From: Lamellibrachia satsuma
Taxonomy: Eukaryota > Annelida > Polychaeta > Sabellida > Siboglinidae
Assembly (NCBI GenBank): GCA_033239005.1
Contig: BSQZ01000029.1
Span: 1,303,501-1,367,500 of the forward strand
Direction of reading: 5' to 3'
Length of the DNA: 64,000 nucleotides
Shown: piece by piece, positions 55,879-62,246 of the stretch
Layout of the letters: each line of letters begins with the position of its first letter
How positions within the stretch are numbered: position 1 is the first letter of the stretch
The notes under the pieces: generated by a model
Told to the model about the DNA's origin: nothing
What the model saw: only the letters and a program-made list of their open reading frames with translations
Database searches by the model: none
Made by a program: the position numbers and the translations under genes

Positions 55879-58511
55879 ATGCCTGTGCATGTGTGCATGC
55901 ATGTGCCTGTGTGTGTGTTTGTATGTGAGTGCAACACACATGTATGTACAATTGTAAACACACATGTATGTGTATAAATACTACATAATTATGTCTATAT
56001 ATGCTGTATATACATTTGTACATGTATACATACAACTGTTGTACACATGCTTATCTGTTTATATATTTATTATGCTTATATATATTTTATTTTCATGGTT
56101 GCATGTATATTTTGTATTTGCCTATTAACAGGCTGGTCGCAGATATATGGCACTTTATCAATTTTAGTAATAATGACAATAATACTTCAGGTGCTGCGGA
56201 CGGGTTGTCGGTGTGTAGAGTTGGATTGCTGGGACGGTGATGACACCTATCCTGTCATCACACATGGAGGAGCCATCAGAAGCCTCCCAGTTCATGTTGT
56301 CTCCAAGGTCCCTTTCCGGGTAAGTGACATGAAGGAAATCTTGCAGTCCCAGAACGTGGTATGTTGGATAATAACATTAGCTGAACGCTAACCATCATTG
56401 GCTTTAATATGAAATACCATTTGAAAAATGAAGGTTTCATGAGCGACACGTAAACATTTGTATGTATATGAGATGTTGTATAAACATTTTAAACACAACT
56501 TCTAAGTAACTTGGTGGTATGACATCACTTACTTATTTTCTTTGTGTCCAGGTCTTCAGGTTTACCTTATTTTTGCTCTGCCCCTTTTTCCTTCACCCAT
56601 CTTCTTCCAAGGGTATGTTTCAATTCAGAAATTTCTCATCAAAAATATTCAATTTACGTAGAGCAAGATTAGTGTTTGATGATATATCAACTCATGTCCT
56701 GGATGAATGTCACAGTGGCAGTTGTCACTGTTAATTTCATTTGATGTGTTGTTGTCATTGAATTCCAGCCCGTGGTTGAAGCCATCAACCGCAGTGCCTT
56801 TGAGACGTCACCCTACCCTGTCATTCTGTCCCTTGAGAATCACTGCAGCATAAGTCAGCAGGAGAAGATGGCTGACATCTTTGTGGTGAGGCGTCATTTG
56901 ATTCTTCATTTTGTTGTATGTAAATGAATAATGTATGTAGACATTTGGCGTTCAGTGGGATAACTTGGCAAGTCACATTCTGTAAGTTCTAAGAAAAACA
57001 CAAAAACCATCACAGACAAGAACTCTTTTGGAATTGTCATAACAAGCAACAGGCTACTAACTTGATATCCTATTACATCAATTTCCCATTACTCTACCAT
57101 GGTGATAAATAGTACAATATATATTTTGGGGGTTTAAATAGTTTTAATTCACCTACTAGGTATTTTGAATATGCATTGGCTAGATTCCGACGAAGCAGTT
57201 TGTCCCCTAGTATGGTGTTGGTGTTCATGGGGTTTTCTGCGCAGACAGGCTTCCTGTTTCTTCATCAGTATTCTTGGCTTATGTTTATATAGGTTAGCGA
57301 AATGGCCCCACCTGTTTGTAATTAAATTTGTGTATTGGTGGTGGAATGTCTGTATCCTTTGCATCACATGTTCATGACGACTTCTTGATGTATATATTTT
57401 ATCGTCATGCTTGTAGGAATGTGGGATCTGAGAAGCTTGCCGGATGGGGCTGTACATGTGTTCAGTTCCTGTCTGGTTTGCTTTGAGGAACTCACATTCC
57501 TGTTAATGTTCTTCCCAAAGTGGTTGTGTGATAAGCAGTCCGCTTTGCAATAAAAACGTGTTTTATTTGGCCCGTTTCAGTTCTCTGCTACATCGGACTT
57601 GTGTTTGTTATTGCATAAAAAGCAATTTTGTAGCTATTATACAATATTACCCCACAGAGATGTTGCACAAGACTAAGTAAATCGAAAACCTAAATAATTT
57701 CAGTGTTTTTAATGTGATTTGTTAGGTTCTTTCATTGGACAGCAGATGTTTGTGCATGTGTAGAATGTGAAAGTATCTGCCTCTGTGTTACTACTGTACT
57801 GTGACACCACCACACCATGACATGTGCTACTACTGTACTGTGACAACAACACACCATGACAACTGTGTTACTACTGTACTGTAACACCACCACCACACCA
57901 TGACATGTGTTACTACTGTACTGTGACACCACCACACCTTGACAACTGTGTTACTACTGTACTGTGACACCACCACACCATGACAACTGTGTTACTACTG
58001 TACTGTGACACCACCACACCATGACAACTGTGTTACTACTGTACTGTGACACCACCACACCATGACAACTGTGTTACTACTGTACTGTGACACCACCACA
58101 CCATGACAGCTGCATTCGTTGTAGGAGGTGTTTGGAGACAAGTTAGTGCGAGACTACCTCTTTGAGACAGACGTCACTGATAATTTGGTGCTGCCTTCTC
58201 CTGACCAACTCAAGTACCGCATCCTCATAAAGAACAAGAAGATTGCTTCCAACCACATGCAGCTTCCTTCAAGGCCGGTAGGTTCCTAGGTTTCATTCAA
58301 GGCCGGTAGGTACCAGTCTTCATTCAAGGCCGGTAGGTACCAGTCTTCATTCACAGGCCAAGTGTCTGTGGCTACAGATTAGAGGCAACTGTTCTTTTGG
58401 GGGTTTACCTGACTCATGTTACTGTTGTTCCACAGCTACAGACTCAGGCAAGCAATGGCACGTTTGATGATGATGAGGAAGATGAGGAAGAAGACTTTGA
58501 AGATGACGATG
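28286..58511 (+). CDS. PLCE1: Phospholipase C epsilon ortholog, 16 exons, both ends missing
   Basis: PLC epsilon cleaves PIP2 into IP3 and diacylglycerol at membranes and, through its CDC25 domain, activates small GTPases such as Rap1. Sixteen GT/AG exons with consistent phases give about 1,206 codons. Order: talin-like FERM F2/F3 (exons 1-3), RasGEF (4-7), linker plus PH (8), EF-hand lobes (9-11), catalytic X half (12-15) and acidic X-Y linker (15-16). [16 protein letters not shown] and [10 protein letters not shown] hold the first catalytic His and the acidic Ca2+ ligands. [20 protein letters not shown] and [17 protein letters not shown] are specific to the epsilon family. The Y, C2 and two RA domains must lie beyond 64000. 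Start codon and F1 lobe were not found. Four exons have junctions embedded in tandem arrays. The intronic LINE relic at 33283-36480 and the Gypsy relic lie antisense; the RT fragment at 40124 lies sense. Confidence 0.96.
29113..29262 (+). CDS. PLCE1: PLCE1 exon 2: end of F2, start of F3
   Basis: The acceptor is CTTGTTTCAG and the donor AAG|GTCTCA, a weak donor chosen because it alone keeps phase. It encodes 50 codons. [17 protein letters not shown] matches the F2/F3 boundary of talin-type FERM domains, where an aromatic-Gly segment opens the PTB-like F3 lobe. Confidence 0.88.
29506..29935 (+). repeat. 60-bp array that repeats the exon 3 acceptor, 8 acceptor copies
   Basis: Each 60-bp unit contains CTTTCTTGCTGCAGTCTTGT followed by ATCCTGTGGATCAACAG. 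This is the polypyrimidine tract, the AG and the first 23 bases of PLCE1 exon 3. Pyrimidine-AG ends fall at 29505, 29565, 29625, 29685, 29745, 29805, 29865 and 29925; only the last joins the real exon. From any earlier AG the exon frame meets TGA after 13 codons. Confidence 0.93.
29926..30208 (+). CDS. PLCE1: PLCE1 exon 3: FERM F3 (PTB/PH-like) lobe
   Basis: Entry phase 0, exit phase 1, donor [30 protein letters not shown] and [11 protein letters not shown] follow the strand pattern of a FERM F3 lobe (compare the LLGIT and IKRW segments of talin). It ends with a helix, [13 protein letters not shown]. The acceptor is the last of eight tandem copies. Confidence 0.9.
30230..30300 (+). mobile_element. 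SINE head fragment in intron 3
   Basis: AAGGTAGTGGTTAGCATATC and, later, GGTTTCAAGTCCC match A-box and B-box positions of a tRNA-derived SINE. The rest of the element is absent. A (CA)-rich patch follows at 30470-30580. Confidence 0.5.
30616..30887 (+). CDS. PLCE1: PLCE1 exon 4: start of RasGEF domain
   Basis: Acceptor CTATTTCCAG, donor GAG|GTGGGT; entry phase 1, exit phase 0. It begins [20 protein letters not shown] and contains [18 protein letters not shown], then ends LIQRFHE, which leads into the CDC25 core motif on exon 5. Confidence 0.93.
31245..31315. repeat. (TA)n microsatellite in intron 4
   Basis: An uninterrupted TA run of about 35 units. Confidence 0.96.
31645..32395 (+). repeat. 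About 72-bp array that repeats the exon 5 acceptor and its first 36 coding bases, 11 copies
   Basis: Each unit has TTGTGTCTAG followed by GTGAGCATGTGGATCACACA and CATCATAGTGACACAG. The second part encodes [12 protein letters not shown], the true start of exon 5 in the RasGEF domain ([12 protein letters not shown] in the real copy). Copies begin at 31651, 31723, 31792, 31864, 31936, 32008, 32069, 32141, 32213, 32296 and 32360. Spacing is 61-83 bp, mostly 72. Two copies (31936, 32141) have lost the AG (TAT). Where CAGTGA follows, the frame stops directly. Confidence 0.93.
32360..32505 (+). CDS. PLCE1: PLCE1 exon 5: RasGEF core
   Basis: Acceptor TTGTGTCTAG, donor CTCAA|GTAAGG, exit phase 2. It encodes [12 protein letters not shown] then [20 protein letters not shown] and [17 protein letters not shown], the most conserved segment of CDC25-type exchange factors. 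I placed the start at the last array copy because the exon 4 frame (FHE) continues directly into VSTWIT. Confidence 0.94.
32948..33197 (+). CDS. PLCE1: PLCE1 exon 6: RasGEF
   Basis: Acceptor TGTTGTAG, donor CAC|GTATGT. It encodes [15 protein letters not shown] and then [20 protein letters not shown]. The latter corresponds to the PF-G-L-D segment of CDC25 domains that helps form the GTPase-facing helical hairpin. Confidence 0.95.
33283..36480 (-). mobile_element. Degenerate LINE with PHD finger, endonuclease and RT remnants
   Basis: Antisense in intron 6. Reading 5' to 3': a PHD-like zinc finger (36474-36187, [20 protein letters not shown] with later His-Thr-Lys-Cys and Trp-His-Cys-Ile-Lys-Cys); endonuclease start ([26 protein letters not shown]); [22 protein letters not shown] fragment [21 protein letters not shown]-terminal region [24 protein letters not shown] at 33923-33489. 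The 3' end reads AATAAATTTGATTTGATTTG on the minus strand, a short-repeat tail as in CR1/L2 relatives. The RT block with the catalytic Asp pair is missing. Frames are broken at many points. Confidence 0.85.
36885..37193. repeat. 26-bp minisatellite derived from a SINE body, about 12 copies
   Basis: The unit is TGATGGTAGTAACAGGTCTG followed by CCAGGG. The sequence AACAAGTCTGCCAAGGGGTG in the SINE at 48216 is the likely ancestor of this unit. A SINE tail follows the array directly. Confidence 0.88.
37194..37256 (+). mobile_element. SINE 3' tail
   Basis: GTAAAGTGCTTTGAGCAGTC then CCAAGGACTGGATACTG and AATATAAG match the tails near 3500 and 48430. Confidence 0.8.
37322..37518 (+). CDS. PLCE1: PLCE1 exon 7: end of RasGEF
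   Basis: Acceptor GTTGTTGCAG, donor AAGAG|GTAGGA, exit phase 2. It encodes [20 protein letters not shown] followed by helical [20 protein letters not shown], closing the catalytic domain. Confidence 0.94.
37994..38747 (+). CDS. PLCE1: PLCE1 exon 8: linker and PH domain
   Basis: The largest exon, 754 bp. An acidic linker ([16 protein letters not shown]) is followed by a PH-like domain. [20 protein letters not shown] and [11 protein letters not shown] match the end of PLC PH domains, and [15 protein letters not shown] matches the PH to EF-hand joint. Acceptor TGGTTTCAG, donor AAG|GTAGGA. Confidence 0.94.
38795..38975. mobile_element. MITE with TA duplication, 181 bp
   Basis: The left end is CAGTGGACTCTACCTAACAG AATCA. 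The right end read on the other strand is CAGTGTACTCTGCTAGTAAA CAGAATCA. TA flanks both sides. These features fit a nonautonomous Tc1/mariner/pogo-type element. It lies 47 bp after exon 8. Confidence 0.8.
38978..39508. other. Intron 8 sequence, nothing recognised
   Basis: AT-rich. No exon or named element was seen. Confidence 0.4.
40124..41034 (+). pseudogene. LINE reverse transcriptase fragment lacking the catalytic block
   Basis: Frames on the + strand read [20 protein letters not shown], then [20 protein letters not shown], then [36 protein letters not shown] and [20 protein letters not shown]. This is the order found in a common invertebrate non-LTR RT. The stretch expected to hold FADD, between FLER and AGDEQ, is absent, and stops and frame shifts occur near 40328, 40690 and 40740. 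It sits inside the inverted-repeat transposon. Confidence 0.88.
41830..43194. repeat. 91-bp tandem array in one transposon arm, 15 copies
   Basis: AATGAACGGCTTGGAATAGA recurs every 91 bp, from 41850 to 43124 exactly. The copies are nearly identical; the main variable site is AAAGTGAGG versus AAAGCGAGG. The left arm has one inverted copy (about 39664-39750). Confidence 0.97.
43260..43512. repeat. 16-bp minisatellite, about 15 copies
   Basis: Units are variants of TGTGTCATCACCTGTA, with CACCTGTACATGTGCC subtypes. Confidence 0.88.
43668..44105. repeat. 47-bp minisatellite, about 9 copies
   Basis: The unit is GATGCACTAGCTAGCACTGC, then TATCACACTGCTACCAGCTG, then TGCTACA. It is highly homogeneous (spacing exactly 47, for example 43711 to 43758). 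Confidence 0.96.
44106..45120. other. Intron 8 sequence, nothing recognised
   Basis: No exon or element was seen between the 47-bp array and the exon 9 acceptor. Confidence 0.4.
45121..45460 (+). CDS. PLCE1: PLCE1 exon 9: EF-hand region
   Basis: Acceptor TTTTCTCCTCAG, donor ACTG|GTGAGC, exit phase 1. [20 protein letters not shown] followed by FEQFA is a hallmark of the PLC epsilon EF-hand region. No canonical Ca2+-binding loop is seen, as usual for PLC EF-hands. Confidence 0.95.
45461..46425. other. Intron 9, first part, nothing recognised
   Basis: AT-rich unique sequence. A TTAAATTAAATCAATTTACA-type duplication appears further down, at about 47385-47430, after the 32-bp array. Confidence 0.4.
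46430..47310. repeat. 32-bp minisatellite, about 27 copies
   Basis: The unit is CCACCACACATTCCACTGTG followed by TCTATCCCCATG. Variant order (CCAAGC, CCATGC, TACATG, TCATGC) repeats in blocks of several hundred bases, showing past block duplication. The three plus frames stay open (up to 424 codons) because no stop exists in the unit. Confidence 0.95.
47311..47935. other. Intron 9 sequence, nothing recognised
   Basis: AT-rich, no exon seen. Confidence 0.4.
47940..48215. repeat. 29-bp minisatellite, about 10 copies
   Basis: The unit is GTAAACATGCTGTAACAGCC followed by TTAGATAGG. It abuts a SINE at 48216. Confidence 0.92.
48216..48480 (+). mobile_element. tRNA-derived SINE, near full length
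   Basis: The head GGCAACTGTTGCAGAGTTTA and the B-box-like CAGGGTTCAAGTCC are followed by a body (AACAAGTCTGCCAAGGGGTG) and the tail GTAAAGCACTTTGAGCAGTC CTAATGACTAGATACTGTG. It serves as the reference for the fragments near 3300-3556 and 37194. Confidence 0.8.
48481..48774. other. Intron 9 sequence, nothing recognised
   Basis: A small GTGTGTGTATATATATG microsatellite is present. No exon was seen. Confidence 0.4.
48775..48905. repeat. 42-bp repeat, 3 copies
   Basis: The unit is TAGACTTAGTTACATAGGGC, then TGGCTATACACCACAGTCAA, then TA. A related TAGACTTTGTTACATAGGC occurs near 51563 on the other side of the Gypsy relic, so it may derive from its LTR or flank. Confidence 0.88.
49875..50360. 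repeat. 48-bp minisatellite inside the Gypsy relic, about 10 copies
   Basis: The unit is CACTGCAGTCTTGCCATGGT, then CCACTTGGTGGTAAGACTCA, then AGCCTCAG. It separates RNase H from integrase in the dead element, so it grew inside pol. Confidence 0.92.
50690..50935. repeat. 81-bp repeat, 3 copies, inside the Gypsy RNase H region
   Basis: TGAATAGGTTCTGCCACTGA and the following bases to TTTATCTTCAAC are repeated. The unit encodes [18 protein letters not shown] on the minus strand, three times. Confidence 0.9.
51431..51776. other. Intron 9 sequence, nothing recognised
   Basis: Possible remnants of the Gypsy flank (TAGACTTTGTTACATAGGC near 51563). No exon was seen. Confidence 0.4.
51777..52078. 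repeat. CTGCTGTGTTGTTGTCA minisatellite, about 15 copies, abutting the exon 10 acceptor
   Basis: Imperfect units of 17-27 bp built from CTGCTGTGTTGTTGTCACC. The last unit runs straight into TGTTGTTGCCCCAG, the exon 10 acceptor, so the array supplies its T-rich tract. Confidence 0.9.
52082..52293 (+). CDS. PLCE1: PLCE1 exon 10: EF-hand lobe
   Basis: Acceptor TTGTTGCCCCAG, donor ATACAG|GTGAGT; entry phase 1, exit phase 0. It encodes [14 protein letters not shown] and [16 protein letters not shown], which match the human-like order before the SFEGFARFL segment. Confidence 0.94.
52284..53690 (+). repeat. 20-bp array that repeats the exon 10 donor junction, about 70 copies
   Basis: The unit is GTGGGTCTCATGTCATACAG. 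Exon 10 ends TTATACAG and its intron begins GTGAGTCTCATGTCATACAG, so the first intron unit starts at the real donor and each unit recreates ACAG|GTGGGT. Later units are ATGTCAAACAG|GTGGGT. A 318-bp block (52474-52791) is duplicated at 52792-53082 practically unchanged. Confidence 0.94.
53907..54219 (+). mobile_element. tRNA-derived SINE with target duplication
   Basis: The A-box-like CCGTGGCCTAGTGGTTAAGG, the B-box-like GAGTTCAAGACCC, a body containing TTTGCCTCAGTCTACTCAGC, and a tail ending in CTTTACCTTACTTTACC. TACACAAGG flanks both sides (53898-53906 and 54220-54228), a clean target duplication. Confidence 0.9.
54458..54580 (+). CDS. PLCE1: PLCE1 exon 11: EF-hand end
   Basis: Acceptor TACGTTTTTCAG, donor [27 protein letters not shown] is almost invariant in PLC epsilon proteins just before the X domain. 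Confidence 0.95.
54660..55610. repeat. 57-bp minisatellite in intron 11, about 16 copies
   Basis: The unit is GTGTGGTTGCTGTGGGAGAA, then ATAATACAAAGTTAAACATG, then TTTTATCACAATCTGTA. The period is 19 codons, which leaves a 400-codon minus frame open; I regard it as an artefact. Confidence 0.95.
55679..55783 (+). CDS. PLCE1: PLCE1 exon 12: start of catalytic X domain
   Basis: Acceptor TTGTGTAACAG, donor [25 protein letters not shown] holds the first catalytic His and the Asn that binds Ca2+. [11 protein letters not shown] follows as in PLC epsilon (ESSVELYSQ in vertebrates, as I recall the family). Confidence 0.97.
55838..55930. repeat. (GTGC)n/(GTGT) microsatellite
   Basis: GTGCGTGCGTGCGTGCGTGC run followed by TGCATGTGTGCATG. 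Alternating purine-pyrimidine. Confidence 0.95.
56191..56319 (+). CDS. PLCE1: PLCE1 exon 13: X domain, acidic ligands and second His
   Basis: Acceptor AATACTTCAG, donor [27 protein letters not shown] supplies the Glu and Asp that bind Ca2+. YPVITHG supplies the second catalytic His. After HG, 8 to 9 extra residues (about GAIRSLPV) precede HVVSKVPFR; family members usually go from HGHTLT-like directly to SKIPFK. Confidence 0.95.
56769..56885 (+). CDS. PLCE1: PLCE1 exon 14: X domain
   Basis: Acceptor TTGAATTCCAG, donor GTG|GTGAGG. It encodes [14 protein letters not shown] and [20 protein letters not shown]. The Glu in SLENHC is another Ca2+ ligand position. Confidence 0.96.
56886..57775. other. 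Intron 14, first part
   Basis: A minus frame at 57149-57457 (102 codons; [20 protein letters not shown]) has a protein-like composition and may be a mobile-element remnant, but I do not recognise it. Nothing else was seen. Confidence 0.35.
57777..58112. repeat. 41-bp minisatellite abutting the exon 15 acceptor, about 8 copies
   Basis: The unit is GTGTTACTACTGTACTGTGA, then CACCACCACACCATGACAAC, then T. The array ends 12 bp before the acceptor CATTCGTTGTAG. Confidence 0.93.
58125..58277 (+). CDS. PLCE1: PLCE1 exon 15: end of X domain
   Basis: Acceptor TTCGTTGTAG, donor [28 protein letters not shown] and [17 protein letters not shown] match the end of the PLC epsilon X domain; the KNKK lysines are the usual phosphoinositide-contacting basic cluster. 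Confidence 0.96.
58268..58340 (+). repeat. 27-bp repeat of the exon 15 donor junction, 3 copies
   Basis: TTCAAGGCCGGTAGGT occurs at 58268 (the real exon end), 58296 and 58323. Each copy keeps the exon end plus the GTAGGT donor. Confidence 0.9.
58436..58511 (+). CDS. PLCE1: PLCE1 exon 16: acidic X-Y linker
   Basis: Acceptor TTGTTCCACAG, donor GATG|GTAAGA, exit phase 1. It encodes [10 protein letters not shown] then [16 protein letters not shown]. The acidic X-Y linker of PLC enzymes is autoinhibitory by repulsion from the membrane. It is the last exon in the window. Confidence 0.92.
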
Positions 58512-58784
58512 GTAAGATATACACTTTGTTCACAGTTTGATGGTAATTTAGCCATGATGGTTTGCATAGCGGTAGAGTAGCGTATGAATATTGGCAGAAA
58601 CTCTAAATCACTTAATCATGAAAATCACTTAATAAGTCACGTAATCATCATGTTAATAATTTCAAAATGTTCATCAAGTTGGGAACTGAATGATCATACA
58701 ATTTTCTTATTGACCCAACTTCATAGTTATGTCAAGAAGAGAACACACTAGTTAGTGCACGAGACCCAATACTGCAACAAGGTT
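58512..58784. other. Intron 16 sequence, nothing recognised
   Basis: Short AT-rich stretch, no element seen. Confidence 0.4.
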
Positions 58785-58786
58785 TA

Positions 58787-60697
58787 CCGTAATTTTCCAT
58801 GTATCATACACATTATTTAATTTCTTTTTACTTAAGAGTCCAGGTGCATATTATACATGGTTACAAGGCTAAAATAAATTCAGGAACTATAGATTGACCT
58901 AAATTATTTACGCAGCTAAACAACAATTCTTACCTATTTTTTCTAAGACAGTGCATTCAATCAATCATTCCACGTACAAAAAAACTATATTCTTTAAAAA
59001 TATTGTGGCTTTGTGCACTTTTGCGGTCCAAATAGTGTCACAGAGTGAGTGATAATACAAGCCGCTCACGCTCTCAGCAGATGCCGCTGATGCAGCGTGG
59101 CACTATAAAAGGTACACCAGACTAACGGACACTCTAAACCATCCCCAGAATCGCCAGGAGACTCCTGGAAATCTATCAAATCAAGGTCTCCCCCATGAGA
59201 GAACAAATCTCTCAGATTTCTAATGAAACAACAAAAATATTTGTGTGGCCTCAATTAACAAAAGATCGCCAATCCCTCCTTTTACTCATGCCCACAACAA
59301 CAGCAGAGGTTAGTTCAATTAAGTTTTGTGCAGGCTAAACAACAGTTTAGTGCAGGCTAAAACACTCTCCTTTGTGCATTGCTTGTTTATAATATGCGTT
59401 AAACGAACGGTCCCTCATTATTGCCCATCGATGTACAGTCGAGCCTTTTTATAACGCGGTGGTGGGGGTCCACGACTTCGGACCACCCTGTACGCGAGGC
59501 ACGTTAGGTGTTCTCATATCTGCCACCAGGAAGCTACTAAACAACAACGATCGCCACCCGCTGCACCAAGTCTACGAACGCTGTCGAAGCCCTGTGTGCT
59601 TGCAGCACTGTATTATACGCCAACATGCAATTTATGGAACTTATTAAACTTATACTAGCATCAATGTGTATTATTTTTAAATGTCACACCCTGTTGATTT
59701 TTTAACTGAATAAACCACATGTACATATACCGTTATGGAATAGATCTACTATAATGATGATGTACTGGCCCAATAGGCTTAAGAATCAAAAATAATAACC
59801 TGGATCTGAGCAGCCGAAAACGTATATAATTTGACAAACGTAGTATGTAAGTTGATAAAACACAGAAAACCTCAATAGGTAGAATTAATAATTGTTTCAC
59901 TTTGTCTTTCAACCGATCTCGACCGAAGCATAAATTTTATTACGCACCACTTAACATTGATTCATCGTTTCATATGCAGATGACGAATTCGTATTTTCGC
60001 GCACCGGTAGAGCCTTGGGTTAGGAATTCGGCATGTTGGTTTCGCATCGCGAAAACGATTAAATTTACGATGTAATGGAAGCATGTAATTTCACCCAAGT
60101 GTTATGTTGGTATTGCATGCTAAATGCATTTAAAACTGTTTATCTGATTCTTACGCAAGGCGCATATGTGAATCTCGATTGCAATTTACAAACTGTCGAA
60201 ACAAAGCCAACAACATGACAGCGATTGATGTCGGAGACAGCGCAAAACAAACAACACGTTGATACTCATTCATTGACATTGTTTCTTGAGAATTGTCAAA
60301 GCAATTCTAAGTAGATTTAAGCAGGCTCATTTGTCATCTTCCCCTGGCGGCAGAAAATCGGGGTCCACGACCGACCACGTTATATCCGAATCTGCGTAAT
60401 AACGGGGCGCATAATAACGAGGCGTGACTGTACAATCCATTAAATATCCATTTAAACAATTTCCATCAACACATCCCCACTTTATACAAGTTTTATTTAA
60501 TTCATATGTGTTTGATAATTGTTAAAGTCGTACATTATGAATGAAAATACTTATTTTTAAAATAGGTTTTACAATTAAAAAAATTACTTTGTAAAACATA
60601 CTTCAACCAAACTATCGGAAGTGGACAAATTGGGGGTTGATCCAAAAAAAAGGGTGCATATTATACTTGGGGGCATATTGTACACGGAAAATTACGG
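58787..60697. mobile_element. TA-flanked DNA transposon relic, 1.9 kb, with a nested element
   Basis: Left end CCGTAATTTTCCATGTATCA; right end on the other strand CCGTAATTTTCCGTGTACAA. TA flanks both (58785-58786 and 60698-60699). No transposase was recognised. Without the nested 995-bp element it would be about 0.9 kb. Confidence 0.8.
59436..60430. mobile_element. Nested TA-flanked DNA element, 995 bp
   Basis: Left end CAGTCGAGCCTTTTTATAAC; right end on the other strand CAGTCACGCCTCGTTATTAT. TA at 59434-59435 and 60431-60432. GGGGTCCACGAC lies just inside both ends in inverted orientation (about 59465 and 60359). The CAGTC-type ends and TA target fit the pogo/Tc1 group. No transposase was seen. 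Confidence 0.8.
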
Positions 60698-60959
60698 TAT
60701 TTCATTTCAATTACACCTGCATTTATATAGCAAGGATGTGAATGTTCTGCTGATTTCTAGAATTCTATGTGTTTATGGTCCCTCACATTGATTATTTACA
60801 ATTCAAGAATTTAAATTAAACTTGATTGAAAATCTATGCTTAATAATTTTTTGTTTTTGTATTTAACAAGATTTAACAAGATTTGCCATCCAAGCCAAAG
60901 GCCCAGATGGCAAGTGGACAAGGAAGCCATTGGCTTATCGAGAGTCCAACAATGTTCAC

Positions 60960-62216
60960 CTACTTATAACCCGCCCTCCTGATATATGTGTCAACCTTGT
61001 TTTTAAACATATTCACGCTGCTAGCAGTTACACAATCTGTAGACAGTTTGTTCCATTCATTTACTGTCCTCTGTGAGAACGAGTGCTTCCTGATGTCCAA
61101 TCTACATTGATCCTTTACTAATTTTACCTCATGTCCTCTAGTTCTGCTATCCTTCTTGAGTGAGAAAAACATATTTCTATCAATATTTTCATACCCATTC
61201 AATATCTTAAAAACTTCAATCTGATCTCCTCTTAACCTCCTTGTCTCTAGAGTTGTTAAACCACATTCTTTCAGGCGTTCTTCATAACTAAGGTCTCTAA
61301 GTTCTGGAATCATTTTAGTTGCTCTCCTTTGTATGCGTTCAAGCGTATCTATATCCTTCTTACGATATGGTCTCCATGCTTGTATACAGTATTCTAAATG
61401 AGGTCTAACTATTGCTTTATAAAGAGGTATAATTAACTTTTTTCCCTTGTATGTTATGTTTCTTCTAATCAATCCAAGAATTTGATTACCCTTTGAAGCT
61501 GCAATACCACACTGCTCTGAAACTTTCATATCAGCGCTTATTGTAACTCCTAAGTCCTTTTCTTTTACAGTAGTACCCAGAACAGTATCTCCCATTTTAT
61601 AGTTTACATTCAAGTTCCCATGTCCTGTATGTAGGCATTTACATTTCCCAAAATTGAACAGCATCTGCCATTTCTCAGACCATTTAACTAATCTGTCTAG
61701 ATCGTTTTGTAAATGTTGTTTATCACCATCAGTATTAACCTTTCTAAACAGTTTTGTGTCATCTGCAAATTTCATTATGTCACTTGTTATACTGTCGTCC
61801 AAGTCATTGATATAAATTAAGAATAATATAGGTCCTAATACTGATCCTTGAGGTACCCCACTCAAAACCGATTTCCAATTTGAAACTTCTCCATCTACTA
61901 CAACTCGTTGTCTTCTGTCAGTCAGCCATTGTTCTATCCAATCAGTTATGCTATCCCCGATACCATGTGCTTTTAATTTAAGTAGTAATCTTTGATGTGG
62001 CACTTTGTCAAAAGCTTTCTGAAAATCTAAGTAGATAATATCTACTGGCGATCCCACGTCTATCCACTTAGTGATTTCTTCCAAAAAACATAACATATTT
62101 GTTAAGCATGACCTCGCTTTAAGGAATCCATGTTGAGATGAATTTAATAATTTATGCTTAACGAGGAAGTCCACCATATGGTCTTTAATTAACCTTTCTA
62201 ATAATTTACAAATCAC
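60960..62216 (-). pseudogene. LINE ORF2, RT C-terminal part (418 codons)
   Basis: It contains DFQKAFDKVPHQ, SGVPQGSVLGPILF, the intact MKFADDTKLF and the whole thumb region. The natural frame is cut upstream by the stop near 62249. Relative to the first copy a few residues differ (for example LKFADD there, MKFADD here). Confidence 0.92.
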
Positions 62217-62246
62217 TGACGTTAAACTTACTGGTCTGTAATTCTC

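Noticed and set aside
57149..57457. 102-codon minus-strand frame in intron 14 as a gene
   Set aside because: Possibly a mobile-element remnant; no motif I can name, and it lies within a well-supported intron.
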